Positions 11,740-23,676 of a stretch of 64,000 bases of DNA are shown here, piece by piece (positions within the stretch are counted from its first letter, which is position 1; each line of letters starts with the position of its first letter). The stretch is from the NCBI RefSeq assembly GCF_030445035.2, contig NC_080702.1, positions 27,539,548 through 27,603,547 on the forward strand. The letters are read 5' to 3'. Made by a program: the position numbers and the translations under genes. The stretch comes from Dasypus novemcinctus. Lineage: Eukaryota; Chordata; Mammalia; Cingulata; Dasypodidae. Below the pieces are notes generated by a model. That model was not told the origin of the DNA. It saw only the letters and a list, made by a program, of their open reading frames with translations, and made no database searches.

Positions 11740-14048
11740 GAGCAGGTGCTATGTGGTAGGTGGGGGTGGAAGGGGATCCGGGGGCCTGGAAGACCCCGGA
11801 TTCACAGCCCGGGGGGCGGGGCCCAGGCTTACGGCCCCGCCCCCTTCCCCAAAGAATCCTCCCGGGAGACACTGCCCGGAACAGCAGAAGGTGGAAGGGA
11901 ATGGAGACCGGAGGCCGCGGCTGGGGTGTACCTGCCTGCAGCCGGGGCTCAGAGCTGCCACCCCTTGGACCCCCCAAGCCCCCAGGTCCCGGGTTCTCAG
12001 CGTGACATTGACAGACTCAGCGCTCCTCGAGCCCCTCCTTGTATGCCAGGCACTGGCCTCGATTTTCTTAGTCACAGCGACCCAGTTGTGACATCCTCCC
12101 TTTTTTTTTTTTTTTTTTGATAGTTGGGGACACTGAGACATGGAAAGGTTCGGTAACTCTTCCAACAGCACATGGCTGGGAAGGGGCAGAACCCGAGATT
12201 TGAACCCAGGCCACCCAGCCATAAGGGCTCCCCGCTGAACCCACCTGCTCTGGGAGTGAGGTGTTTCCTCAGGAAGGGATAGTCTAGAACATTTCAGGTA
12301 GAACAACTGGAACACGAGGGAGTGGGGGTGAAGGTTCAGTGGGTGCTAAGGGTGGAGCACAGCACCCAGCGAGTGCTCAGTAAATAAGAACTTAAAAAGG
12401 GATTACGGAAGATCTTACAGGGGAGATACTGAGTAGGGCTTTGAAGGATGTATAGGAGTCTTCCAAGCTGACAGGGCCAGGGGAAGGATACCAGGCAGAG
12501 CACCCAGCAAGGGGAGCAAAAGAGAAAGGTCTAGAACTGGCTGCATGTCGCCCAGGGCAAGGTGCCCTTCACTGGAAATTTCTCCCTGTGTGCCAGCCCT
12601 CACAGTGCTGGACGGGTAAGGGGCGCAAGTGTGAAATCCAGAGCTATGTCCTTTTCCCAGCCTCGCCCAGCACGGATCTGGGCTCTCGTTCAACTAACCT
12701 TCCCGGGGTAGACATGCCCTGCCTCTCACATGCCACAGCTTCCGTTTCCCTGCGGCGCCGGGTCCCAACTGCCCAGGCTGGCCCTCGGCGCCTGGCGTGG
12801 CCACTTCCGGCTGCTTCCCCATGCGCCTGCCTCCGGCCATCCTGAATTCGCCAGCTCACGGCCTGTGCCTCCGCGCCTCCGGGCCTTTGCACATGCTCTT
12901 TCTGGCCAGGACTGCCCTTCCTCTCAGGCCCAACGCTAAGCGCCTTGGGCTCTTTGTCCCCATGTGCCCCTGGGGCCTCCCCACCACCCCAGCCTGACCC
13001 CGGGATCATCTTTTGTCCGGCTTCAGCTCGTCCTGCGCTCACGGCCGGGGCTTCTCTGGGGGGCCATCAGGGGCCGGTCTCAGCAGCCACCTGTCCCCCC
13101 CTTCCCGCAGTGACCCTCTTCTGGCCGGATTATCCCGGGACGCCGACCGCTCCGTGCCCTGCCGCCGCTCGCCTTCCCCGCCCTCCAACGTGCGTTTGGT
13201 CGCTAACGGGCAGTGTAACAAGCTCTGGGGTGCGTGCCAGGGCTGCCCGGGGGTGTGTATGGGGGGGTGCCAAGGGTGGGCTGGCTCTGAAGGCAGCCCC
13301 CCCACCGCCAGGCTCCACCTCGGACCAATCCTTGGACTGTAGAACCATCTGGTACAGAACCTCCGAGGCCGAAACCTTGGCGCCCGCCGCTGCCCGGGAC
13401 GCGGTGACATGTGGCGACCGCAGGCCTGCGTGGCACCCGGGGGCTTGGCTGCATGGGGCGCCCTCCTTGCCCAGCTCCGACTTGCCGAAGGAACGCTGTG
13501 ACAGCCAGGAGCTTCTGAAGAGGCATCACCTCATTGCTAAGGTCACCCCCAAGCCAGGCCATCGGCTGCTTTGGGACTTAGGAGCAGGGGGGGAGCCCCA
13601 GCGCGCCCCACAGTGCCTGGCCCTTGCTAAACGCCTCTGAAAGGGACCGAGGAAGGAATGAATGAAGGGTGCGACCGTGTGTCCTCAGTGGGGCTCTTCT
13701 CTGGGGGTGGCCTGGCCTGTGGGGTCGCGGTTGTGTGTCTGAGATGGGCGGGCAGCGGGTGCCCGCGGGTCTCTCTGTCGCGGGCCTTGCCGTGCCCGCC
13801 GCAGACGTTGGCGATGTCATGGGGCCCGAGCGAGGGTCTCGGCCGCTCAAGACGGACGGTGGGCATCGGGCCGGAGCCAGAGCGCCGCGGGCTGCGTGCT
13901 TTCGGGGGTGCCCAAGTGCGCCTGGAGGCAGCCTGACCTGCACCCACCCGGAACTCAGCTCGTGCCTGACCCTACCACCTGGGATGGGGGGAGAAGGGAG
14001 GCAAGCCCCGGGATGGGTTTCCACTCGCCCCTTCTCGTCCTTCCCTAG
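11740..14048. other. CCDC159 upstream region with ancient repeats; 5' exons not resolved
   Basis: Includes an L2/MIR-like stretch at about 12115-12230 (GACACTGAGACATGGAAAGG), an old repeat of the lost-and-found mammalian type at 12400-12560, and an L2-like block at 12820-13000 (GGGCCTTTGCACATGCTCTT). The first coding exon of CCDC159 could not be identified with confidence. Confidence 0.4.
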
Positions 14049-16354
14049 AAATCTTTGGAAAACAACTCTTGCAAGTCCAAAGGTGAGAATGTGCCGGGAA
14101 GCCCTGGCCTGATCCAACCACCCTCAGCCTCCGCCAACTCTTGCCCCTGCCCTTAAACCCTATCCCCCACCTCAGCAGACCCCTGCCCTTGTCCCCCCCC
14201 GGCCCCCCGGCCTCCGCTGATGCCCCTCTCTGCCCACAGCCAAGTCACCGCCATGATCCCCGACTCCCAGAAGGCGCTGCGACTCGAGCTGGAGTCACTC
14301 AAGAACCAACTCCAGGCCCAGACCAAGGCGAGCCCCCTTGGCCCCCACCCCCCCGCCACCTGGGCCCCGTGTCCCCCTCCTGATCCTTCAGCTGACCCCT
14401 TCCCCCCCCACCCCCAGGCTTTTGAGTTTCTCAACCACTCCGTGACTATGTTGGAGAAGGAGAGCTGCCTGCAGCAGATCAAGATCCAGCAGCTGGAAGG
14501 TGAGGACTCAGGGTCAAGGTCGGGCTGGAAGCCAGGGGAAGGTCAGGGTGAAAGGAGGTGGTTTTTTTTGGGGGGAGGGGAGGCGGTCTGGGTTCAGACT
14601 GAAGTTGGGGTTCAGTCCCCTCCCCTCACGCCCCCCCCCCAAGAGATGCTGAGCCCCACGGGCTGCCAGGCCCAGAAGGAGCTGCGCAAGTGGGGGCGCG
14701 GAGCAGGGCCGGCAGGAGCTGTACGGGGCGCTGGCCCAGGGCCTGCAGGGGCTGCAGAAGACGCTGCGGGACAGCGAGGAGATGCAGCAGGCCCGCACCG
14801 CCCGCTGCCTCCAGCTGCTGGCCCAGGAAGTCCAGGACAGGCGAGCGCGGGCGGGAGGGCCAGGCCAGGGAGGGGGAAGGCTGGAGAAGGAAGAGGGGAC
14901 AGAAGAGGGCGGGGAGTGGGAGACTCGGAGTGGGCCGGCAGGAGCCGACGGGGCTAAGAGGCTGGGGGTGGGGGGACAGGAGGGGGGACGGGGGAGAGGA
15001 GGGCTGGAGGTTCCAAAGAGGGGGCAGGGGTTTGGGAGTTGTGGGGTGGGAGAGCGCGGAGGGGGCAGAGCCTGGGGACATGGGGGCGCTGGCCAATGGG
15101 AGGCCAGGGCAGGGGATGCCCGTCTAAGCCCCCCCCTTTCCCCCTCAGCAAGAAGTTCCTGTGGGAGGAGCTGGAGCTGATACGAGAGGAGGTGACCTTC
15201 ATCTACCAGAAGCTCAGTGAGTGCCAGGATTCCCCCCCCAGCCAGGTAGGGGGGGGGTCCTCCTGGTCCCCCCCTCTGAGCCCCCGATCCCCCCACAGAG
15301 GTGCAGGAAGAGGAGGTCACCGAAAACCTCATGAGCATCCAGAAGATGCGAAAGACGCAGATGAAGTGCCGCAAGGTGAGAGGGGGGCGGCGGGGGACCC
15401 CCGCCTCAGGGCAGGTGGGGGTGGGGGATCTCTGCCGGCCTCCACCAGCCCGATTGCCCCGAGCCCGGCCCCCTTGACTGCTGGGTGATCCCAGGCAGCG
15501 CGCCTGCCCTCTCTGGGCCTGTCTCGCCGTCTGTGGAGTGGGTCCCCGGTAGCACCTGACCTACCTGAGCAGGTGAGCGCCGAGGGGGCCGCCCTCGCCA
15601 TCGTCTTCCCACCTACCCCTGCCCCAGGTCCTGACCAAAATAAAGCAGCAGGGGTACGAGCCGGCGGCCTGGCCGGAGGAGGTGGCCCCGGGCGGCGGGG
15701 GGACCTGGAGAAGTGACCTCCAGAAGGAGCTGAGCGACATATGGTGAGGTCCCCTGCCGGACCCTGAGCCCCGCCGCCACCCCCCCCCCCAACCTGACCA
15801 ACCCTCGCCTCCGCCCCCGTCGCCCTGCCACTGTCCCCTCACTCACCCACCCAGCCGGCCCCACCGCCCCGTGTCCCCGCAGGTCCGCCGTGCACGCGCT
15901 GCAGAACTCCATCGACGCCCTGGCCGCGTCCCCAGAGGGCCACCCCCGGGCTGCGGGCTGCGGGGGCGAGGGCAGCCGGACGTCGCTTCAGGGGTGAGGC
16001 CGTGTCATGGCTTCGTACTCCGGGGACCGGTGGGCCCAGCCCCTCCTGGCGGGTGGCATTTGCGGACGCTTCACTGTGGTCATTAAATCACCGCACAGAC
16101 GGGCTAACAGGCCCAGAGAGGGCAGGCGCGCTGCCTGGGATCACCCAGCAGTCAAGGGGGCCGGGCTCAGGGGGCGCACGAAGGGGCCTTCGGGGGCTTT
16201 CCCAGGGCGCGTGGAGGAGGGGGCCACCCTTGCACCCGTCTCTCCTGCAGGTCACAAGGGCCATCGGTGCGTGAGCCCCGCGCCGCCCTCCTGGGACTCG
16301 GACTCCGATTGCGATGCGTGCAAGCCAGCTTTCTCCAAGAGCTGCTCCTTCTAG
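14049..16354 (+). CDS. CCDC159: CCDC159 coiled-coil protein; exons clear, reading frame broken in places
   Basis: Coiled-coil protein of unknown biochemical role. Exons by splice sites: 14049-14082 (KSLENNSCKSK), 14240-14327 (MIPDSQKALRLELESLK), 14418-14499 (FEFLNHSVTMLEKE), 14644-14840, 15149-15216 (KKFLWEELELIREEV), 15299-15375, 15628-15743, 15883-15993 and 16251-16354 (PPSWDSDSDCD... stop). The heptad-rich helix fits the family. Three places do not keep frame: the 14082/14240 junction is one base short before MIPDSQ; exon 14644-14840 is one base too long within 14691-14700; exon 15883-15993 leaves the wrong phase for the conserved last exon. Two introns start with GC, not GT. An ATG at 14253 could serve as an internal start. 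Either a decaying gene or assembly indels; expression is unknown. Confidence 0.8.
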
Positions 16355-16502
16355 CCGGGTAGGGGCCCTCCTCGGGCCGCCGCACCCACCCGGCCATCCC
16401 CGCGCCCGATGGGGGCCGGTGGTCCCTGACCCCCCCTCCCAACCCTCTCTCTCCACAGCCCGAGCAGCCGGGACTGCTCGCCCGAAGACCCCTCAGAGAG
16501 AA

Positions 16503-16508
16503 AATAAA
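16503..16508 (+). terminator. CCDC159: CCDC159 polyadenylation signal AATAAA
   Basis: AATAAA, 150 bases past the stop codon, after a probable 3'-UTR intron (donor near 16359, acceptor at 16457-16458). Confidence 0.75.
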
Positions 16509-16839
16509 CTAGCCGAGACCCCCCTCCCCGCGCTGTGGCTGCTGCTGTTTCCTGGGCCTGGGGACGCCCGCACCCCATATCCTCCAGGGTGCTGGGAGGC
16601 TCCCCACGGTGGGGGGGGCTTTACGGGTTTAGGGTCAGGGGACAGCGGTGGGGCCACCTTTGGCAGGTGACTGAGGTCAGTCTGTCCAGGAGTGGCCAGA
16701 CAGCCGCGATCCCACTGTGCCACATGAGGAAACTGAGGTCCAGGGAGGGTGGGGCGCGGGTCGTCTCTGCACACACACCCCCCCCCACGCAGGGTTCCTC
16801 CCTCTACCCCCATGCCTATCCCCTCCAGCCTCAATTCTA

Positions 16840-17085
16840 AGAAGGCCCCGCCCCCCAAGAGCCGCCCGAGGCCCCGCCCCCACGGGGTCATGCAAATGAG
16901 GCGCCCGAGGCTCCGCCCCCCGCCGCCACCGAGCCTGCGCGGCGGCGCCGCCGGCCGGGCCCCTCCGCGCTTCCATCTCCGCGGCCGCGCGCGCGGGGCC
17001 AACCGTCCGTCTGTCCGTCCCGCCGCGCCGGGGCCACCCGGGCGGCGCGCGGGGACTCAGGGGCGGGGGCGGCGCCCCCCAGCCG
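16840..17085 (+). promoter_or_regulatory. PLPPR2: PLPPR2 CpG-island promoter and noncoding first exon
   Basis: Very CpG-dense with GC boxes (CCCCGCCCCC) and a TCATGCAAATGAG octamer-like site at about 16888-16900. A consensus donor CCG|GTGAGG at 17085/17086 suggests the end of a noncoding first exon. A second candidate noncoding exon ends at 18225 (CAG|GTGAGT). Confidence 0.6.
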
Positions 17086-17279
17086 GTGAGGGGGAGGGGC
17101 TGGGGGCGTCCCCGCGCGCGCCCTTTCCGCGGGCTTGGCGACCCCGGGGTGGGGGGCAGTCTGTCTGTCCGGTTGGGGCCCGCGGCCGGCTCGGGGGAGG
17201 CCTGGGGGGGGTCTTGGGGGAGGGGGTAGGAGCTCAGCGGGAGGGGATCCCCGGCTTAAGGAGCCGAGCGATGGCGGCG

Positions 17280-17945
17280 AGGGTGCCATTGTGGGGTTGT
17301 GTGTCCGTGTGGGGTTGTGTGTCATCGTGTGGCTTCTGGGGTGCGTGTGGCTCCTGCGACGGTCGCCGTGTGGCTGTCGCGGTGGGCATCACCCTGATGG
17401 TGTGTGTGTGTCTAGGACATGGCTGCCATTGGCGGGCGGCGTGGCTGCTGTCGCTGGGATTGTGTGGCTGTCCTCGCTGTCCCTGTCGTTGTGCGCCCAT
17501 CGCCGATAGTGCGCGCGTGGCTGCGTGTGTGTGCCAGCGCGCGCCCGTGCCTTTCTCGTGCCGCCGTGTCCAAGCGTGTGGTTGTCCCCGAGGGCGGGTG
17601 ATGGGGGTGTGACGCTGTGGCCTGTGGCCCTTCCGCCCCCCCATTGGCTGTGTGGCCGCCCCTGGGACTCTGAAGAGTCTGGGCAGCCCCGAGCCGGATG
17701 GTGGAGGTGTGTGGAGGGCCTCCCGGTGTGTCCCAGCGGTTGTGTGTCTGCTCGGCTGTCGTGTGGGTGTCCGTGGCAGGCCGTGTGCACGCTGTGCTAC
17801 ACGCGTGTGTGTGCGAGTGTGCGGTTCTGGCTGTCGTGGGTGTGGGCCCGTGTGTGAATGAGCCTCCGATATTGCTCCCCGGGAGGCTGGCCGCGTTGCT
17901 GGGATGCACGAAATTGTGTGTGTGTGTGTGTGTGTGTGTGCAACT
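17280..17945 (+). repeat. GT-rich cryptic simple sequence ending in a (GT)n tract
   Basis: Dense GTGTG/TGTGG motifs throughout, with a pure (TG)n run at about 17916-17940. It lies in the 5' intron of PLPPR2. Minus-strand frames rich in T/H/P/Q are repeat artefacts. Confidence 0.8.
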
Positions 17946-18745
17946 TGGGGATGAGTTGTGCACTCGGGGGCTGCCGCGGTGGGTGGCTGTGTCTCTGGGA
18001 CAGGTGGGCAGCGCTGACACCCCTCCCCCCCACGTGTCACACACTACAGAGCGAGCCCCGCAGCAGGGCCGTTGGACCCAGGCTGCCCCCTGCCTTCTCT
18101 GGCCAGGGTCTCAGTGGCTGTGTCCAGTGCCATGGGGGTCCCCGTCTCGCTGGCCGCCAGCGGCGGCTGTGACTCTGCGGGGGTGGCGGCGGCGGCTGGT
18201 GGGAAGCCCTAGGGCGCTTTGGCAGGTGAGTCCGCCTGGGGGAATATGGGGGGGGCTGCAGCGCTAGGACTGAGATTAGACTGGGGGAGGTGGGGGGGGA
18301 AGAGCCCCCGCGTGATACATAGAGGCAGACGGGGCTGGGGGGGGGAGAGGGAGAGGCAGCTGGGAGAGAAGGAGGGTCTGGCCATCAGCCCATCATCAGG
18401 CAAGCACACCCCGTGGATGGGGGGGGGCCCTTTGGAGATATTGGGGGGCTGGAGCTCAGAGGGAAGGGTCCCCTGGATAGCCCAGGGGTGGGGGAAGAGG
18501 AGCTGGGGAGGTGGGATTCCCATATCGCAGGAGACAGCCTAAGTGGAGGCTGTCCGGGTGGGCGTGGGGGGGGGGGAGGCCAGCTGGAATGCCCTGTGGT
18601 GGCTGGAGGAAGAGGAGGCCCGCTCAGTGGGGTGCCAGGGGCCCTGGAGGCTGGGGGGGGGTGGGGGCAGGGTCCCGGTGACCCGCCCCTCCCTCCTCCA
18701 TCCCGCCCCCAGCGCCCCACCCCCTCCGCAGGCCTGGCCTTCACC

Positions 18746-21700
18746 ATGGCGGGAGGGAGGCCTCAGCCAAAGAGGAGTTTCTCCATCATCCCGTGCTTCG
18801 TCTTTGTGGAGGTGAGTGCCCCGGGACCCCCGGGGCCACGCTCGGCGGCCCCTCCGAGCGGCGGGGACCCTCGCCTTGCTGCCTCCGCCCGCGTCCCTCT
18901 CCCTTCTCCTTCCTCCCCGCCAGCTGGGCGCCGGCACCCACTTTCCATCCCCCCCCAGCCCCTGCCACCTCTCTGCCTGAGGTCTCTGTGGCGGTCCCCC
19001 GTCTCCCAAGAAGTGGGTGCAGGCTCGGCCCGCACGCTGCAGTCCTGGAGTTCCCAGCCAGCTCTGCCCCCTCACCTACCCTCCTGAGCCTCAGTTTCCC
19101 CATCTGTTCAGTGGGCATCATTGAACTCCTACGGCTGTTAGGGTGAATTCACGGAAAATGTCCAGCCCGTTGGAAGGGTTCAGCCGGTGGTCGCTGCTAT
19201 TTCTCCTTCTGCTAGTCCTTCTCTGTCCATCTGTCCTTCGCCAGCCCAAGCCCCTCATCTGAATCTGCCTCTGGTCTGGGTGCCTCAGTTTCCCTCCTCC
19301 GTCCCACCTCCCTTCCCTCTCTCTGTCACTTCCATCTCCCTGTTTCTCCCAAGCCCCCCCATCCTTGGCTCTCCCACCTTCCCCATCTCTTTTCTGTCTC
19401 CTTTCCCCTCTCTTCCCCCCTCTCCCATTTTCTGTCTCTCTCACTCCATCTCTCGCCACCTCCGGGCCGCTGGGCTCCCTGGCCCCGGGGGGGCGCCCTG
19501 ACCACTCTCTCGCCCTCTCTCCGCGCCGGCGGGCACCAGTCTGTGCTGCTGGGCTTCGTGGTCCTGCTCGCCTACCGCCTGGAGTTCACGGACACGTTTA
19601 CGGTGCACGCCCAAGGCTTCTTCTGCTATGACAGCACCTACGCCAAGCCCTACCCCGGCCCCGAGGCCGCCAGCCGGGCCCCGCCCGCCCTTGTCTACGC
19701 CCTGGTCACCGCCGGGCCCACCCTCACCGTGAGACCCCCGGGGGGTGGGCCGGGCTGGGTCAGGCTGCGGGGTGGGACGGGGGCCCCCCCGAAGGCCCAG
19801 GAGGACCCCGCCGTGCTCTCGCCCGCAGATCCTGCTGGGGGAGCTGGCGCGCGCCTTCTTCCCGGCACCCCCCTCGGCCATCTCCACCCTCGGGGAGAGC
19901 ACCATCGTGTCGGGAGCCTGCTGCCGCTTCAGCCCCCCGCTCCGGAGGCTGGTCCGCTTCCTGGGTGAGTGAGCGGGCATGGGGCGGGGGCCGGGCCCTA
20001 AGGCATTGGGGTGCGGGTGGAAAGGAGGGTGCAGGCTCAACTCCAACACACTAAGGCCCCCGATGGGGAGATGGCACCCCAGCTGGCTTTTAAAACGGGG
20101 CCCCAGCCCTCATGGGTGGGGGGTGGAGAAGGGGGAGCAGAGCGCTTCTGTAATGGTGGTCCTGGTGACAGAAATCCAGGGCCAGGCATACGGAGACTCT
20201 TCGGGGTGGCCCCAGAGCAGGGCTGTGGCCCAGTCCTGATGGAGGGGTGTCGGGGGGCCGCAGGCCAGCTCCTATGGGATTGCAGAGGAGGTGGCGCTCC
20301 TGACCTCGGGGAGCCCCAAGGCCAGGAGGCCCAGGGGTGGTGGTCCCCCAGCCCGGCTCCCCGGGGCTCAGCGTGGAAGGGGGTCCCAGGTGTGCTCCCC
20401 AGGCAGGGGCGTCGCCCTGAGCCCCCTCTCCCACCCCCCGCCCCAGGCGTCTACGCCTTCGGCCTCTTCACCGCGACCATCTTCGCCAACGCGGGCCAGG
20501 TGGTGACGGGCAACCCCACGCCGCACTTCCTGTCCGTCTGCCGCCCCAACTACACGGCCCTGGGCTGCCCGCCGCCCTCGCCCGACCGCCCCGGCCCCGA
20601 CCGCTTCGTCACCGACCAGGGCGCCTGCGCCGGCAGCCCCAGCCTGGTGGCCGCCGCGCGCCGCGCCTTCCCCTGCAAGGACGCGGCGCTCTGCGCCTAC
20701 GCGGTCACCTACACGGCGGTGAGGACCTGGCGGAGGCGGGAGGCCGCCGGGGTGGGGCCGGGCCACGCCCCCGGGGCGGGGTCTGCCCTGCGAGAGGGCT
20801 CCTGGCCACGCCCTGGGGCGGGGCCTGCCGGGTGGAGAGGGCTCCTGGCCACGCCCTGGGGCGGGCCTGCCGGGTGGAGAAGGCTCCTGGCCACGCCCTG
20901 GGGCGGGGCCTGCCGGGTGGAGAAGGCTCCTGGCCACGCCTCTTGGGGCGGGGCCTGTCGGGTGGAGAAGGCTCCTGGCCACGCCCTGGGGCGGGGCCTG
21001 CCGGGTGGAGAAGGCTCCTGGCCACGCCTCTTGGGGCGGGGCCTGCCGGGTGGAGAAGGCTCCTGGCCACACCTCTGGGGGCGGGGTCTGCCTGGTCGAG
21101 AAGGTTCTTGGCCATGCCCCAGGGAGGGGTCTGCCCGGTCAAGAAGACTGGCCACGCCTCTTGGGGCGGGGTCTGCCCACTCAAGAATACTCCTGGCCAC
21201 GCCCCAGGGCGGGGTCTGCCCTGTCAAGAAGACTCCTGGCCACGCCTCTGGGGGCGGGGCCTGCCCTGTCAAGAAGGCTCCTGGCCACGCCTTGGGGGCG
21301 GGGTCTGCCCGGTCGAGAAGGCTCCTGGCCACGCCTCTGGGGGCGGGGTCTGTCAGGTGGAGAAGACTCCTGGCCATGCCCCAGGGCGGGGTCTGCCCAG
21401 TCAAGAAGACTCCTGGCCACGCCTCTGGGGGCGGGGTCTGCCCAGTCAAGAAGGCTCCTGGCCACGCCTCTGGGGGCGGGGTCTGTCTGGTCGAGAAGGC
21501 TCCTGGCCATGCCTCTGGGGGCGGGGTCTGCCCAGTCAAGAAGACTCCTGGCTACGCCTCTGGGGGCGGGGTCTGTCCAGTCAAGAAGGCTCCTGGCCAT
21601 GCCTCTGGGGGCGGGGTCTGCCCAGTCAAGAAGACTCCTGGCCACGCCTCTGGGGGCGGGGTCTGCCCAGTCAAGAAGGCTCCTGGCCACGCCTCTGGGG

Positions 21701-23676
21701 GCGGGGCCTGCCCAGTCAAGAAGGCTCCTGGCCACGCCTCTGGGGGCGGGGTCTGCCCAGTCAAGAAGGCTCCTGGCCACGCCTCTGGGGGCGGGGTCTG
21801 TCAGGTCGAGAAGGCTTTTGGCCATGCCCCGTGCGCGCAGGTGCCTAGCGGTGCCTCCCCAAGATGCGCCCACCCCCGCCCTTGAATCGGGGGCTGCCCC
21901 GGCGGTCTGGAGCCCACCCTTAGTTGCCCCGGCCAACGCCCCTGACCCTCAACTGCACTGGCACTTTTTGACCACCCTCTCCTTTTCTTTGGTCGCGCCC
22001 CTTGTGGCTTCGGCTCCTTTTTCTGGCATCCGTCGGGGACAACGTCCCAACCCCGCCCGGGGACCCCCCCCTGGGGTGACCCTGCTCTCTGTGACCACGC
22101 CCTAACTCAGCCAGCTGTCTCTTCCCCCCCCCCCCCACCCGGTGGCCAGGGACATCTGGAGCCCAGGCCCCCTGCCCTTGGGGGCCCTGGCCACACCCCC
22201 GGCCCTGTAGCCTAATCCGGCCCTTTGACAAAGTGTCCCTCCCGCCCCAGCCTCCTACCTCCATGCCCCGCACGCGGTGCGGCCCCTTGGCACTCCGGCC
22301 GCTCGGGGTCCCCTGACCCGTCCCCGATCCCCCCAGATGTACGTGACCCTCGTGTTCCGCGTGAAGGGCTCCCGCCTGGTCAAGCCGTCGCTCTGCCTGG
22401 CCCTGCTGTGTCCTGCCTTCTTGGTGGGCGTGGTGCGGGTGGCCGAGTACCGCAACCACTGGTCCGACGTGCTGGCCGGCTTCCTGACCGGAGCGGCCAT
22501 CGCCGCCTTCCTGGTGAGCCCCCCGCCCGCCCAGCCCAGCCCTGGACCCCCACCCCCCACCCCATCAGCTCCCTGTCCCAAGAGGCGGGACCCCGGGAGG
22601 CTTATGGCCTGGACTCTGGGGGGACCTAGGCAGGGTCCCTCGCCTTCCTGTATCTGCTTGTCCCCATTGGTGGAGGGTAGTAACAGGACGAGACAGAGGC
22701 CAGAGCGAGGCACTTGCCTCGTGTGCAAAATGTAAGGGGTGTGACTGCCAAAACACTCATCAAGAGAAATAATATTTTCATGAAATGCTTAGAAACACCA
22801 AAATGAAGCCAAAAAAAAAAAAAATGCATGATGAACAAATGACCCAAGTTGTAAAGAAAGATAAGACCCCAGCCTGCTCTTGCGCCACGTGGCCTCACTC
22901 GCCTCACCCTCGTCCTGGCGGGATAATCAAAGTGCCCGCTTCTTAGTCAGCTGCAAAGAGCAGTGGCACAGGGCAAGCGCTCCGAAAGTGTTCACTCTTC
23001 CTGGAAACCTGAGCCTCAGTTTCCTTATATGCAAAAAAGGGGGTGGTATTTTCTAAACTCCCACCTCCCTGGCTTCGGGGGGGGCCCCAATAAGTGCCTC
23101 TGCCTCGGCCCCAGGTCACCTGCGTCGTGCACAACTTCCAGAGCAGGCCACCCTCTGGCCGGAGGCTCTCCCCGTGGGAGAGCCTGGGCCAGGTCCCCTC
23201 CGTGGACAGCCCCCTCGAAAAGTTAAGTGTGGCCCAGGTAAGGGGGGCCGGGGGCTGCTCCCGGCTGGAGAGGGTGGCGGGTGGAGGGCGGCCCCGGAGG
23301 CAGGAGAGCAGGCAAGCGTTTTGGGGGTGGGGTGTCTCCTGGCCCTGGGGAGGCAGAGGGAATCGCAGAAGGGAGGGTCGTACCCCCTTTCTCCCTCTGC
23401 GGCTCCGGGTGTTTCCTCCGTGGCCGCGTGGCTGTGGCCGGCGGGGCCCCGGGGGGGCCGCTAGCCCCTTCCTTCTGCCTTGTCTCAGGAACCCGAGGCC
23501 TGCAGGCCACACTCGACACCGGCACGGCTCACCCCATCCAGTGAGTGTGAAGGGAGTGTGTGTGTGGGGGGATCGACAGGGGGACTTCCCGGGGGCTTCA
23601 TGTCCCCTTCCCCGCCTGACCTGTGCCCCCCCCCCCCCCCCAGAGCCGCAGAACTGCGCCCGCCGTGGCCACCTAA
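18746..23676 (+). CDS. PLPPR2: PLPPR2 (phospholipid phosphatase-related 2), complete 343-aa form
   Basis: Six-pass membrane protein of the plasticity-related (PRG) branch of the lipid phosphate phosphatase superfamily, whose members lack some catalytic residues. Eight coding exons: 18746-18811, 19540-19728, 19829-19964, 20447-20718, 22337-22513, 23115-23221, 23489-23540 and 23644-23676, with continuous frame and GT-AG junctions. The sum is 343 codons plus stop, the length I recall for human. Key segments are MAGGRPQPKRSFSIIPC at the start, LLGFVVLLAYRLEFTDTF (TM1), GACCRFSPPLRRLVRFLG, NPTPHFLSVCRPNYTALG (N-glycosylation sequon NYT), YRNHWSDVLAGFLTGAA and C-terminus SRRTAPAVAT. The sixth coding exon uses donor AA|GTTAAG here; a second donor 16 bases on gives another C-terminus (separate entry). 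The intron after 20718 holds a 45-bp minisatellite. Confidence 0.96.
20765..21835 (+). repeat. 45-bp minisatellite in PLPPR2 intron
   Basis: About 24 units, each with GGCTCCTGGCCACGCCTCT followed by GGGGGCGGGGTCTGCC. Adjacent units are spaced exactly 45 bp in the right half (21421, 21466). The G-rich strand is the PLPPR2 sense strand. Open frames on both strands (to 366 codons) follow from the unit length being a multiple of three. Confidence 0.95.

Noticed and set aside
13817-13850. Possible first coding exon of CCDC159 (ATGGGGCCCGAGCGAG)
   Set aside because: No GT donor follows in a usable phase and the similarity to the expected N-terminus is too weak.
20011-21885. 624-codon frame over PLPPR2 exon 4 and the 45-bp array
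   Set aside because: Reads through the donor at 20718 into the repeat; the true exon ends there.
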